Below are positions 34,070 to 42,918 of a stretch of DNA of 52,780 bases, in pieces. The notes below the pieces were generated by a model, which did not search any database, had not been told where the DNA came from, and worked only from the letters and a program-made list of their open reading frames with translations. Source of the stretch: Lentisphaerae bacterium ADurb.Bin082 (GTDB lineage Bacteria > Verrucomicrobiota > Lentisphaeria > Oligosphaerales > Oligosphaeraceae). A program made the position numbers and the translations under genes. Every line of letters starts with the position of its first letter. Position 1 is the stretch's first letter. The stretch lies in assembly GCA_002070945.1 (NCBI GenBank), contig MWEG01000125.1, forward strand, positions 1 through 52,780, in the 5' to 3' direction.

Positions 34070-35310
34070 GGCTGACCTTCATTTCCTGCTGCCCGCTCCG
34101 GGTCTTCCAACGCTGCCAGTGCTTCCTGGTAGGTGCGCCGGAGGTCGGGCCGCTGGGACTCCGGCACTTCTTTCATGACCAGGAGGCGTTCGAAGACGTC
34201 ATGGTCTTCGAGGTCGTCCAGGGTCTCGTCCATGCTTTGCTGGCGCAAGGCTTGTTCTGCGGTCTGGCAGTTGCGCGACCGCACGATGTCGAGACACGTG
34301 CGGGCCACGGCGTTCTCCAGCCGCTGGCTCAAGTCGCCGATGATTTCGTTGCCGTCATAGACGATGTTCAGCCATACGGATTGGCCGGACTTGGCCAATC
34401 CGTCCAGACGGCTGGAAATGGCGTCCCAGTCGCCCTGGACAGTCTGCAACTTTTGGAAGACGGGCACGGGCAGGGGCTCCACCGTCGTCTCCCGGCCCTG
34501 GAGTTCGACTAAGCAGACGATTTTTTGCTGTTCTGCCTCATTGAATCCCATCGGCAATGGCGAGCCGCAATAGCGGATGTGATTGGAGTCGTTGACGGTT
34601 TGCGGCACGTGCAGATGCCCGAGCGCGACATAATCCACGCTGGCAGGAAAGATGGTGGGCGCAACCCCGGGCAGGGCGCCGACATAGAGTTCGCGGACGC
34701 CGTCGCCCTCGATCAGGCGTCCGCCGTCAGTGAACAAATGCCCCATGGCGACCAGGGGGAGGTCTTGCCCCAGTTCGGCGCGGCGTTGTTCGGCAGCGGC
34801 GAAAACGGCGTCGTAGTGGTTGCCAATGCCCTGGATGAGCTTCTGGGACTTGTCTTCAGTGCTTTCGCCGGCTTCCGCTTTTCGGATGTCGCGGTCGCGC
34901 AGGAAGGGCACGGCGGCGACCAGCAGTTCCGGAGTATTGTCGCGGCGGCGGAGCACGAACACTTCGTCAGCAGGGTCATCGGTCGCTGCGCCGACGACAT
35001 GGATGCGAAGAGCCTTGAGCAACGCACCCGGGGCGTTGAGAAACGACGGTGAGTCGTGATTGCCAGCGATGATGACGACATGACGGCAGCAGGATTGCGC
35101 GACTTGGCTGAGGAACTTGTAGTACAGCTCCTGCGCGCCGATGCTGGGGAGGCCAGAGTCGAAGACGTCACCGGCTATCAGCAGGACGTCAATCTGCCGG
35201 CTATCGATTTCCTTCAGCAGCCATTGCAGGAAAGCCTGGTGTTCCTCATGCCGTTTTTTGATGTGCAAGGACCTTCCCAGGTGCCAGTCGGAAGTATGCA
35301 GTATTTTCAT
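34066..35310 (-). CDS. sbcD: Exonuclease SbcD (Mre11-like metallophosphoesterase)
   Basis: The 414-residue protein shows the metallophosphoesterase motifs in order: MKILHTSDWHLGRSL at the start, DVLLIAGDVFDSG, VVIIAGNHDSPSFLNAP, PLVAMGHLFTDG and YVALGHLHVPQ. A C-terminal capping/SbcC-binding domain of about 130 residues follows. The start at 35310 places the first metal motif at the N-terminus; an in-frame start at 35439 would add 43 residues without homology. The ribosome site is weak. It is first in the sbcDC pair. Its 5' flank, shared divergently with the MEMO-AMMECR1-like gene, holds a solitary tail F repeat. Confidence 0.95.
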   Translation of the reverse strand: MKILHTSDWHLGRSLHIKKRHEEHQAFLQWLLKEIDSRQIDVLLIAGDVFDSGLPSIGAQELYYKFLSQVAQSCCRHVVIIAGNHDSPSFLNAPGALLKALRIHVVGAATDDPADEVFVLRRRDNTPELLVAAVPFLRDRDIRKAEAGESTEDKSQKLIQGIGNHYDAVFAAAEQRRAELGQDLPLVAMGHLFTDGGRLIEGDGVRELYVGALPGVAPTIFPASVDYVALGHLHVPQTVNDSNHIRYCGSPLPMGFNEAEQQKIVCLVELQGRETTVEPLPVPVFQKLQTVQGDWDAISSRLDGLAKSGQSVWLNIVYDGNEIIGDLSQRLENAVARTCLDIVRSRNCQTAEQALRQQSMDETLDDLEDHDVFERLLVMKEVPESQRPDLRRTYQEALAALEDPERAAGNEGQP

Positions 35311-35645
35311 AATCGGGCCTGTCAAATGGATGGTGGAAGCGGAACAGATGGCCGGGGGCGCCATGCGCTGGGCAGGGGGAGAAAGGCCGCCGGCTGGCAT
35401 CGAACTGAAAAAACATATTGGCTCTCGGCCGTTTGTCAAGATTGAACCTAAGTTAATGACGCCAAGCGGTAATGGGTCACCGATGGATACTTGCCGGAAC
35501 TCCGAAGTATCGATGAGTGACCGATTGCAATTTACCTTGGTTAATTTAGTGTTAGGCGTCGTTATTCTGCCACCTCTGTGCTATATTACATATAACATAG
35601 TTGTTTCCCATTTTGACCATCCCTGAGGCTGGAGCCATTTTGATT
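35311..35645. repeat. Divergent intergenic region with solitary tail F module
   Basis: This is the 335-base gap between sbcD and the exported fusion gene. Positions 35490-35522 (CTTGCCGGAACTCCGAAGTA, then TCGATGAGTGACCG) are an isolated copy of repeat tail F. Around 35600 the sequence GCTATATTACATATAAC is a plausible -10 region for the plus-strand gene. No palindrome suitable for a regulator was found. Confidence 0.45.
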
Positions 35646-37163
35646 ATGAAGATTTGCCGCATACTGTTGACGCTGTTCTGTTTTTTCTTGGCACAGGAGG
35701 CTTCGGCGTGGTGGTGGCGGCGGAAGCCCAGTCCGGCCAGCGAGCAGCCTGCCCAGGCGTCGGCGCCGTCCGTCACGCCAGCTGAAGAGCTTCGGCAGCA
35801 GGCGGCTGCCTGGCTTGGCGCTATGGCAACGGAAAACCCGTCTCGTCGCGTCCGTGCCGTTCATGTTCCTGGCGGCAATTTGTCGGCGTCCGGGTCGTCT
35901 TGGGGCGTCGGTTTCGGTCGCCTTGCCGCTGATGTGCGCACTGCGTATCTTTTGTTTGCTCCGGCTCCTGGCGGCAATCCTGCTGAACGCCGCATCGTCG
36001 TGGCTACGGCGGAGCAGTACACCACGTTGCTTGGCACGGCCGGCGGCGCTAAGGAAGTCTGCGCTGCGCTGCTGCAATCGGGTGATGGCCTTTTTGTGAA
36101 AGGCACCCTCAATGAAGCCGCTGAACAGCGCATTGACGACATTGCAGCCCTGCTGCTGTACAAGCTCCATACGGTCGATGTGGTGCCATTGTTCCTCAAT
36201 GCCGCCACTCCGGTCGCTGAAACCGTCGCCGCGCTGGTGCCGTTTTTGGCCGACCCGCAGTCCGTGTTGATCGCCTTCTGGCCGGATGACGGCAGCGCCA
36301 CTGTCCAGGACTGGAAGGCAATCTTGGCGTCCCTGGCAGCTGACGCATCCGCCGCCTCGTCCGCTGACTGGCCTTTGCCTGCGCAAGTCGCTTTTGGGCT
36401 GGCAAAGTCTTTGCATTGGGGAACCATTGACGTGCGCGTGGCCGGCCAAACTCCTGCTCCGGGCGGTGCCCTTCTTCATCTTGAGCCGCCTGTCAACCTT
36501 GAGCTGATAGCCAAGGCTGCCAGTCTTGACTGGGATGACGAGGCGACTAAAGCTGCGTTTTTAGACGCTACCCAGGCCGTCACCCGCGAAAACTACAGCG
36601 GCGAAGCCGTCAACTCGGCCGAAAAAGCAATCCTGCTCGACTTGGCGCGGCGCGTCATCACGACTCAGCTGGAGAAGCAGGAGCCGCCGCCGTTGCCGGC
36701 GTATTCGCGCAACCTGATGCAGAAATACGGCTGCCAGGTAGCCATCAACAAAGGCGATGTCACCTTAGGCCAGTATCTCATCATGCCTGGCAAGGAGCCT
36801 TTGGCCAAGGCAGTGGTGATGAATGCGGCCAATTTTCTCAAGGCGGACGGTGAGCGGCCGCCGATAACCATGGCTGACTTGGCTGACGCCAAGTTCGAAA
36901 TCAGCGTGATGAGCGAACCCGTGACCGTCGTCTTTGAGACGCCGGAGGAATTGTACCGCCGCTTGTATCCTGGCCGGCATGGCGTATTGTTGGCGGCAGG
37001 CGGCAGGCAGGCCGGATTCCTTCCCGTCGTCTGGAAACAGGTGCCGGAGCCGGCCAAGTTCATGGAAGCCTTGTGCCGCCGAATCGGCCAAACCCCTGAA
37101 GCTCTCACTAAGCCCGACACCAAAGTCGAACTTTTCGAGGTTTTCACTTTTTCAGAAGAATAA
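35646..37163 (+). CDS. Exported MEMO-AMMECR1-like fusion protein
   Basis: The 505-residue protein starts with a signal peptide (MKICRILLTLFCFFLAQEAS, cut after ASA), ATG at 35646. The C-terminal 150 residues (from about 350) match AMMECR1: PLAKAVVMNAANFLKAD, FEISVMSEPVTVVFETPEEL, GVLLAAGGRQAGFLPVVWKQ, FMEALCRRIGQTPEAL. The part before it follows the MEMO fold at reduced similarity: RAVHVPGGNLSASG where MEMO has VPHAGYxYSG, and a helix EAAEQRIDDIAALLLYKL then VDVVPLFL where MEMO has an HSLEVQLPFL-type segment. The His/Cys metal ligands of MEMO appear to be missing. Export of this normally cytoplasmic pair is unusual. It is followed, after a terminator-like hairpin, by the secretin operon. Function is unknown. 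Confidence 0.75.
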   Translation: MKICRILLTLFCFFLAQEASAWWWRRKPSPASEQPAQASAPSVTPAEELRQQAAAWLGAMATENPSRRVRAVHVPGGNLSASGSSWGVGFGRLAADVRTAYLLFAPAPGGNPAERRIVVATAEQYTTLLGTAGGAKEVCAALLQSGDGLFVKGTLNEAAEQRIDDIAALLLYKLHTVDVVPLFLNAATPVAETVAALVPFLADPQSVLIAFWPDDGSATVQDWKAILASLAADASAASSADWPLPAQVAFGLAKSLHWGTIDVRVAGQTPAPGGALLHLEPPVNLELIAKAASLDWDDEATKAAFLDATQAVTRENYSGEAVNSAEKAILLDLARRVITTQLEKQEPPPLPAYSRNLMQKYGCQVAINKGDVTLGQYLIMPGKEPLAKAVVMNAANFLKADGERPPITMADLADAKFEISVMSEPVTVVFETPEELYRRLYPGRHGVLLAAGGRQAGFLPVVWKQVPEPAKFMEALCRRIGQTPEALTKPDTKVELFEVFTFSEE

Positions 37164-37229
37164 AAGACAGGAACGCTGTGTCGGTCGCATGGACCAGCGG
37201 CCTCGCCCGGAAGTTTGCGTTATGGCGTC

Positions 37230-37267
37230 TTTCGACGGTGTTTTTCGCGTCGAAACCAATATTTTTT
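37230..37267 (+). terminator. Hairpin terminator after the MEMO-AMMECR1-like gene
   Basis: An 8-bp perfect stem TTTCGACG/CGTCGAAA (37230-37237 and 37248-37255) with a 10-base loop is followed by CCAATA and a six-T run (37262-37267). The distance from stem to T-run is longer than ideal. It separates the fusion gene from the secretin gene and suggests these are independent transcripts. Confidence 0.5.
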
Positions 37268-37345
37268 CTCAATGAATCGTTTGAAGAGTAACTCTAAGCT
37301 ATAGTGGGTTCTGAAACAAAACGGCAACAATCAGCCACACAATTT

Positions 37346-39184
37346 ATGATGGTGACAGATATGTTAAGATGGTGCAAGCTGGCAGGGTTGGGTTTGGTGT
37401 TTCTGCTGTCCAGTTGTGGTCACGCACCGACCGGCGCGAAAATCGACCTTGATCCAGCGTCAGAGGATTATGCCGAAGAGCTTAAGGCGATGGAAAAGCG
37501 CGAATTGCGCGCTGCTGTGCGCAAGCGCCTTGACCTGGTTCATGACTGCCTCAGCAAGAAGCAGATTGACGAGGCGGAGGCCAACCTCCGTCCCCTGCAG
37601 AAGCAGGAATTCTTCGGCGAGGAGATCAGGCTGCTGGAGGAAGCCATCCAGGCCGCCCGCGATCTGATTCCCCAGAAGGCACTTGCTGCCGTCAGCGGCG
37701 AGCGTGCGCTGCATGAGGCGGAAGAAGGACTGGTGCTGCCAAGCACTTACGGCAAGACGGTCGTCATTGGCGCCAACCTTGAGCCGATTGAATTGCCGCC
37801 CGGGCCGATGGAGGAGCTGGTCAACCGCAAAGTCTCCATCAACCTGAACAGCGCCGGCATTGCCGAGCTGGTCGCCGTTCTCAACCAGGATGGCCTCAAC
37901 ATCGTGGCTGACGACGCCCTCGAAGCTGATAAGACCCTGACCATACGTGTCCAAAACGTCCCTTTGAAAGAGCTGTTCTCCTATATCGCCCGCAACATGG
38001 GCGTTGAATTTCATCTTGGTGAAAACTTAGTCTGGATCACCGAGGGCGACCAGGGACCCGGCGGCCCTAAGCTGGAGACGCGCATCCTGCGCCTCCGCCA
38101 GGGCTTCATCCCCGCAGTCCCCCAAGGCGCTGGCGCCATGGGAGCGACTGACACCGGCTCCGTCGCCATTGCTGCTGAAGAGGACAATGACCTGGACGAT
38201 GTGCTGACCGCCCTGATGGCAGACAGCCCCGAGGGCGCGACCTTCCGCATCTTCCGTAACCGCAATATCCTTGTGGTTCGCGATTCCCGCGAAAATCTGC
38301 GCCTGATCGAAAACCTGATCCGGGAATTCGACAAACCACCCTACCAGGTGGTGATCGAAGCCCGTTTTCTGACGATCAGCCAGGACGACTTGAGAGATGT
38401 CGGCGTGGAAATGAAACAGCAGCTCCAGGATGAGCAAGGCAACAAGATGGTCGATGATCATAATGTCGACGGTCCCAAGGCTATCAAGGAGACCAACCTT
38501 CTCACCTCACTTGGTGCCCTGGCTGCAGACGCAGAAAGCGGCGTCGGCTTGCTCCAGCTCAACGGCGTGCTGGGAAAACGTGCCTTTGACATCGCCATCA
38601 GCGCCTTGGAAAAGAAGAAGTCCTCCACCACCCTCAGCGCCCCCAAGGTCACGGTCATGAACAACCGTTCGGCTCGCATCCGCAAGGGCGACACTATCAA
38701 GTACTTCGAGGATTTTGACGTGGAAAGCGTCGACGGCGGAGACCAGGGCGATAGAATGGTGCTGGTGCCGACTGGCACGCCCACCGATTTGCCCATCGGC
38801 ATTACTTTTGACGTGCGCGTCAACATTGGCAATGACGGCAGAACCGTCCTCCTGGGTCTGAAGCCGGAAATCGTTGAATTCATGGAGTGGCTGTCCTATG
38901 CGTCGACGACCACGACCAATGTCCGGCTGCCCCATACCTACGACCAGAAGGTCGCCACTACGGTCGGCGTGACCAGCGGGCAGACGGTTGTTCTTGGCGG
39001 CATGCTGGAGAATATGAAGACCAGGCAGGTCAAGCAGGTTCCTTGGCTGGGCGACTTGCCGCTGATCGGCTTCCTTTTCCGCCACACCGAAGAAATCAAC
39101 ATTCCAACCAACTTGTTGATTTTCGTGACTGCCAATGTCATCAACAGCCGCGGCGAATACGTCGACGTGCAGCCTGAACTTTGA
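37346..39184 (+). CDS. Secretin (type II secretion / type IV pilus outer-membrane channel), lipoprotein
   Basis: About 612 residues. The N-terminus LGLVFLLSSCGHAP contains a lipobox, so the subunit is lipid-anchored. A helical stretch (residues about 40-130) is followed by an STN/Secretin_N-type domain (VSINLNSAGIAELVAVL, TIRVQNVPLKELFSYIA) and a second N-domain (FRIFRNRNILVVRDSREN). The secretin core runs from VVIEARFLTISQDDLRDVGV to the canonical VPWLGDLPLIGFLF and NLLIFVTANVI. Start choices are ATG at 37346, 37349 or 37361; the last has GGTGA at better spacing and would still keep the lipobox. It is first in a cluster with PilM, PilO, PilP/GspC and GspE-like genes. Confidence 0.92.
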   Translation: MMVTDMLRWCKLAGLGLVFLLSSCGHAPTGAKIDLDPASEDYAEELKAMEKRELRAAVRKRLDLVHDCLSKKQIDEAEANLRPLQKQEFFGEEIRLLEEAIQAARDLIPQKALAAVSGERALHEAEEGLVLPSTYGKTVVIGANLEPIELPPGPMEELVNRKVSINLNSAGIAELVAVLNQDGLNIVADDALEADKTLTIRVQNVPLKELFSYIARNMGVEFHLGENLVWITEGDQGPGGPKLETRILRLRQGFIPAVPQGAGAMGATDTGSVAIAAEEDNDLDDVLTALMADSPEGATFRIFRNRNILVVRDSRENLRLIENLIREFDKPPYQVVIEARFLTISQDDLRDVGVEMKQQLQDEQGNKMVDDHNVDGPKAIKETNLLTSLGALAADAESGVGLLQLNGVLGKRAFDIAISALEKKKSSTTLSAPKVTVMNNRSARIRKGDTIKYFEDFDVESVDGGDQGDRMVLVPTGTPTDLPIGITFDVRVNIGNDGRTVLLGLKPEIVEFMEWLSYASTTTTNVRLPHTYDQKVATTVGVTSGQTVVLGGMLENMKTRQVKQVPWLGDLPLIGFLFRHTEEINIPTNLLIFVTANVINSRGEYVDVQPEL

Positions 39185-39244
39185 ACCGTGACGCCCTCTG
39201 GTTGGAAACAATCTGTGTCGTCAACACAATATCGTGCGTGATCC

Positions 39245-41107
39245 ATGCAACAGAAGCTACAGAAACAAGCAGTGGGATTGGACATCGGGCAGACCGGAGC
39301 AAAGCTGGTTTGCCTGGAGCGTCGCGGTCGACGGGTGGTTCTGACCCGGCGCGAAGTGCTTGACGCCCGCGAAGAAGGCATCTTGGATGTCGACGATCTG
39401 TATCACAGCATTGGCAAATGGCTGGGCGAGCTGAAGCTGCTTGAGCGGCGTATGTGCTTAGGCATGCCCCAGTACTTGGCGACGACGCAAGTGAGCGACT
39501 TCGCGCCCGGCGCCAAGCCTGACGAGCTGGAAAAGATGGTCGGCTATGAAACCCAGCAGCTGGCCGGCCTGTCCGAAGAGACTTTCATTTCTGACTACCA
39601 GGTGATGCAGCCTGCCTACGGCCGCCAGAATCCCGTCCTTATCGGCGTTTGCCGGGAAACCGCAGTTGAGGAATATGCGGCGCGCGCCACCGAGGAAGGC
39701 ATCCGGCTGTCTGACGTGGCCATGAGCGGCCTGGCCATCGCCAACACGTTTTTTCATTTGCATCCGGAAGAAGTCAACGTCAAGGCGCCGCAGCTGCTGG
39801 TTGACATTGGGCATGAGAACGCTTCTATCTTAGTGGTGGCTTCTGGCCAGGTTCTGTATGTCGGCAGCCTGATGTTCGGCGCCCTGCGTTTCAGCCAGGC
39901 AATGGCTCACTCCCTGGGGTGTTCGGAGCAGGAAGCCGACAAGCTGAAGCGGACGTTGCAGCAGGACTGGAGCGACCCGCAATGCCCGCTCTTGCTGGCC
40001 GCTCGCCAGTTGGAGACCGAGCTGCGCACGGCCATTGACCATTGGCGCGCCAGCGAGCAGGAAGCTTTGGCTGGTGAACTGATCCATCGGATTTGGCTCT
40101 GCGGCGGTGGGGCGCTCCTGCCCGGGCTGACCGACCATCTGACCCGCACCTACGGGTGCCCAGTCGAATGCTTCGGGCCGCCGACAGCTGATGGGAAGGG
40201 CATTGACCCGACGTTGGCAGTGGCCTTCGGGCTGGCGCTGCAAGGCATGGGCGCGGCCGCCTACGGCATCTCCCTGGCACCGACCCTGTTGCGCTGGCAA
40301 CGCCGCAAAGTGGCGCGCTTCCCCTATTTGGTCGCGGCGGTCGTGCTGTTCTTCGGCGCCCTGCTCACCAGCATGGTCGTGGCCGACTGGTGGCTCCGCC
40401 AGGAAACAGCGCACATCGAAAGCCTGATGGGCGAATTGAACCAATGCCAAAGTCTGGTTCCGGAGCTTGATAGTGCCCAGGAGCAGATCGCCTTCCAACA
40501 GAAGCTCTTAGTGCCGTTCGTTGAACACGGCAGCCGCTCCCAGCGCTTTATGCGGACTCTTGAAAAACTCCATGAAACGCTCGTGCCCGGCGCCTGGTGC
40601 ATCTATGTGGCCGATGAGTTCTCCTTTCGCGAGTACGGCCCAGCCAAAGAAGAGAAGGCGACCAAAGAGCCGCCGAAGCCGACAGCTTTTGACGGCATGT
40701 TCGGCACCGTGGCCAGCGAATATCAGACCAGCACCAGCGAGCCGGAAAATCCCATGATAGAAGTGCTGGCCATGCCCCTGCTGAGCAAAATGGTCGCCTG
40801 CGGATACATTCCCTATACCGAACAACGTTTTACGCCCCTTCGAGAAATGGAAAATGCCCTCAAGGCGGCCACCTTGCCCGGAGAGAAGCAGCCGTATTTC
40901 CTCAATCCAGGCTGGCTTGATGAAAAAGACCTCAGCGGCCGCGAAGAACAAGTCTTCCGGCCTTGGGTGACTTACCTGAAAAACAAAGATAACCGCAACA
41001 TCCTCGGGGAGTACACCGCGTTCCTGCTCCAATTGCCGTTCTCCACCCGCGATGTCCGGCCTCCGCCTCCACCACCGCCCAAGAAGACGTCTGGCCGGAG
41101 AAGGTAA
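39245..41107 (+). CDS. pilM: PilM-like assembly protein with PilN-like C-terminal extension
   Basis: The 620-residue protein carries an actin-like ATPase domain (residues 1-350): AVGLDIGQTGAKLVCLERR, QLLVDIGHENASILVV and GGGALLPGLTDHL are the phosphate and adenosine motifs of PilM. Standard PilM is about 350 residues and ends there. Here a membrane helix follows (YLVAAVVLFFGALLTSMVVA, about residues 359-381), then a coiled coil (ELDSAQEQIAFQQKLL) and a periplasmic domain, the layout of PilN. It therefore looks like a PilM-PilN fusion. The C-terminus is Pro-rich (PPPPPPPKKTSG). It lies between the secretin and PilO-like genes. Confidence 0.85.
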   Translation: MQQKLQKQAVGLDIGQTGAKLVCLERRGRRVVLTRREVLDAREEGILDVDDLYHSIGKWLGELKLLERRMCLGMPQYLATTQVSDFAPGAKPDELEKMVGYETQQLAGLSEETFISDYQVMQPAYGRQNPVLIGVCRETAVEEYAARATEEGIRLSDVAMSGLAIANTFFHLHPEEVNVKAPQLLVDIGHENASILVVASGQVLYVGSLMFGALRFSQAMAHSLGCSEQEADKLKRTLQQDWSDPQCPLLLAARQLETELRTAIDHWRASEQEALAGELIHRIWLCGGGALLPGLTDHLTRTYGCPVECFGPPTADGKGIDPTLAVAFGLALQGMGAAAYGISLAPTLLRWQRRKVARFPYLVAAVVLFFGALLTSMVVADWWLRQETAHIESLMGELNQCQSLVPELDSAQEQIAFQQKLLVPFVEHGSRSQRFMRTLEKLHETLVPGAWCIYVADEFSFREYGPAKEEKATKEPPKPTAFDGMFGTVASEYQTSTSEPENPMIEVLAMPLLSKMVACGYIPYTEQRFTPLREMENALKAATLPGEKQPYFLNPGWLDEKDLSGREEQVFRPWVTYLKNKDNRNILGEYTAFLLQLPFSTRDVRPPPPPPPKKTSGRRR

Positions 41108-41213
41108 GGCGTTGGCTGGGGCTGGCGTTGACCCTGGCCATCCATCCTGTCGACAACGCACTATGGAGCAAACCACAGACTCGCCCGTCTAGGCAGAGAG
41201 GTGACATAACATA

Positions 41214-42173
41214 ATGGCTTATCGATTGCAACAATGGCCGGAGCGACATCGGACTTTGCTGGGAGTGGTCTTCCTCCTGGTCATAGCTACCGTCCTTTTC
41301 GGCATGATGCGGCTGCATCCGACTTGGGTGGCGTATGACGAAGCCCGCAGTGACCATGCCCGCGTGGAGAAAAAGCTGGATGAGTCGCAATGGCCGCGTG
41401 ATTCGGAACGCATGCGCAAGCTGCTTGACTCCTACCAGGTCACGCTCAATGGCCGCAAAGGCGGCGAACCCGGCTTGAAAAAGAGTGTTGACGACGCCAT
41501 GAAAAAGGCCACCGCGATGTTCGAAGTCCAAATCAAAAAGGAATACGGCGTCAGCCCGGAAGACTCTGGCATCGTCAACTTCATGGAGAAAGCCTCTCAG
41601 ATTGAATACAAGGATCAGTTCAACCGCCTGTACACGGAACTGGAAGGCAAAGGCGTGCGCTTGGACCAGCCAGTTTTCGGCATGGACGAGTCGACGTCAG
41701 AGCCGTTCAAGTACCAGATGCGGCTGAAGTTGTGGACGGTCGAGGCCCTGGCCAACCTGGTTCTGAAAAACAACCTGCGCTTTTCCCGCGAGTCTGGCGC
41801 TGGTTCACGCAACCGTAACAACCCTTCCATGATTACGGTCCTGCCTATGCGTGCGTATGTGATCGATAAAAACGACAAGGCGCCTTACCTTCTTGAATTC
41901 CCGGTTCGCATGGAAATCCAGGGCAGCATGGCCAATTTCGCCAGTTTTGTCAACGCTTTGCAGGAGGAAGGCATTTTTCTGCCCATGTCTCAGATGGAAA
42001 TGCGGACGGTGCTGCCGAATTTGCGGCAGCCGCCCAAGGCCAACCAGGATGATGAGATGGTGTTGCAGAACGTGGTCGTGACCGTGGTCTGCTCGGCCTT
42101 TTTCCGGCCGCATGGCGAAGCAGTTAAAATGGAAGTCAAGCAAAAGCGTGAGATGCTTCCCCGCGGGGCATGA
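41214..42173 (+). CDS. PilO/GspM-like inner-membrane assembly protein
   Basis: The 319-residue protein has one N-terminal membrane helix (TLLGVVFLLVIATVLFGMMR), a coiled-coil-like stretch (ARSDHARVEKKLDES), then a periplasmic alpha/beta region with FPVRMEIQGSMANFASFVNALQ-type sequence. That is the ferredoxin-like fold segment of PilO. Sequence similarity is weak and the call rests on topology and position between the PilM-like and PilP/GspC-like genes. It would form the inner-membrane alignment complex linking the cytoplasmic ATPase ring to the secretin. ATG at 41214 follows a poor ribosome site (AGAGGTGACATAAC). Confidence 0.7.
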   Translation: MAYRLQQWPERHRTLLGVVFLLVIATVLFGMMRLHPTWVAYDEARSDHARVEKKLDESQWPRDSERMRKLLDSYQVTLNGRKGGEPGLKKSVDDAMKKATAMFEVQIKKEYGVSPEDSGIVNFMEKASQIEYKDQFNRLYTELEGKGVRLDQPVFGMDESTSEPFKYQMRLKLWTVEALANLVLKNNLRFSRESGAGSRNRNNPSMITVLPMRAYVIDKNDKAPYLLEFPVRMEIQGSMANFASFVNALQEEGIFLPMSQMEMRTVLPNLRQPPKANQDDEMVLQNVVVTVVCSAFFRPHGEAVKMEVKQKREMLPRGA

Positions 42174-42219
42174 ACATAGCACGGTGTGTCAAGGCATGGC
42201 AACGAGGCGCAATGAGGCG

Positions 42220-42918
42220 ATGAACAAGTATATAGCAAAAATAAAGCAGGAATGGGAGCGCAGTCTGCTGGTCGTTGTAGGCCTGTTGCTCCTGGCATTC
42301 CTGGGCTGGTTAGGCTTCAGCCTCCTGTCCGAGGAGGGCGGCACTACCAGCCAAACCCAGGCATTGCCGTCGGTGCCGGATTATATCGACACCAAGACGT
42401 TCGCATTCTTGCAGCCGGCTGGCTTGCAGGACAAAGTCAATCCAATGGCCTTCCGAAAAAAACTTCCCAAGGCATTTGTGACTCCGCCTCCTAAGCCGAC
42501 GCCGACGGACACGACTGCGGTCAAGCCGCCCGATGGCAAGCCGACCGGTGACAAGCCTTCAGACACTAAGCCTTCCGGCGACAAGCCTTCCGGCGACAAG
42601 CCGACTACTGCAGTCGCGGTCAAGCCTTCTGATGACAAGCCGCCTGCGAAACCGCCGCCGAAGCCGCCTCCGCCCCAGAAGATCACCGTGCTGTACCGCG
42701 GCATGTACAAAGGGCTGACCGACCGCGAATTGGCCTTTATCTCGGCGGATGACAGCAAGTCCAAGAAAACCAAGGTGTTCTACGTGGGCGAGGGTGGCAA
42801 GGTTCATAATGTCTTGACGGTCAAGAGTTTCACTCGCGACGCCGTCGTGCTTGACTGCGGCGGCGACCGTGAAGTGACAGCGCATATTGGCAAAAAACAG
42901 GAAATAGTGTTGGAATGA
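42220..42918 (+). CDS. PilP/GspC-like protein with Pro/Asp/Lys repeat linker
   Basis: About 232 residues: an N-terminal membrane helix (LLVVVGLLLLAFLGWLGFSL), a short domain, then a linker of tandem G-D-K-P-S units (residues about 95-140) and a Pro-rich stretch. A small C-terminal beta domain follows (ITVLYRGMYKGLTDRELAFI, KVFYVGEGGKVHNVLTV), resembling the HR/PilP domain that docks on secretin N-domains. ATG at 42220 is preferred; an in-frame ATG at 42196 is also possible. The stop overlaps the GspE-like start by four bases. The linker DNA is itself repetitive (GGCGACAAGCCTTCC units) and could vary in length between strains. Confidence 0.75.
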   Translation: MNKYIAKIKQEWERSLLVVVGLLLLAFLGWLGFSLLSEEGGTTSQTQALPSVPDYIDTKTFAFLQPAGLQDKVNPMAFRKKLPKAFVTPPPKPTPTDTTAVKPPDGKPTGDKPSDTKPSGDKPSGDKPTTAVAVKPSDDKPPAKPPPKPPPPQKITVLYRGMYKGLTDRELAFISADDSKSKKTKVFYVGEGGKVHNVLTVKSFTRDAVVLDCGGDREVTAHIGKKQEIVLE

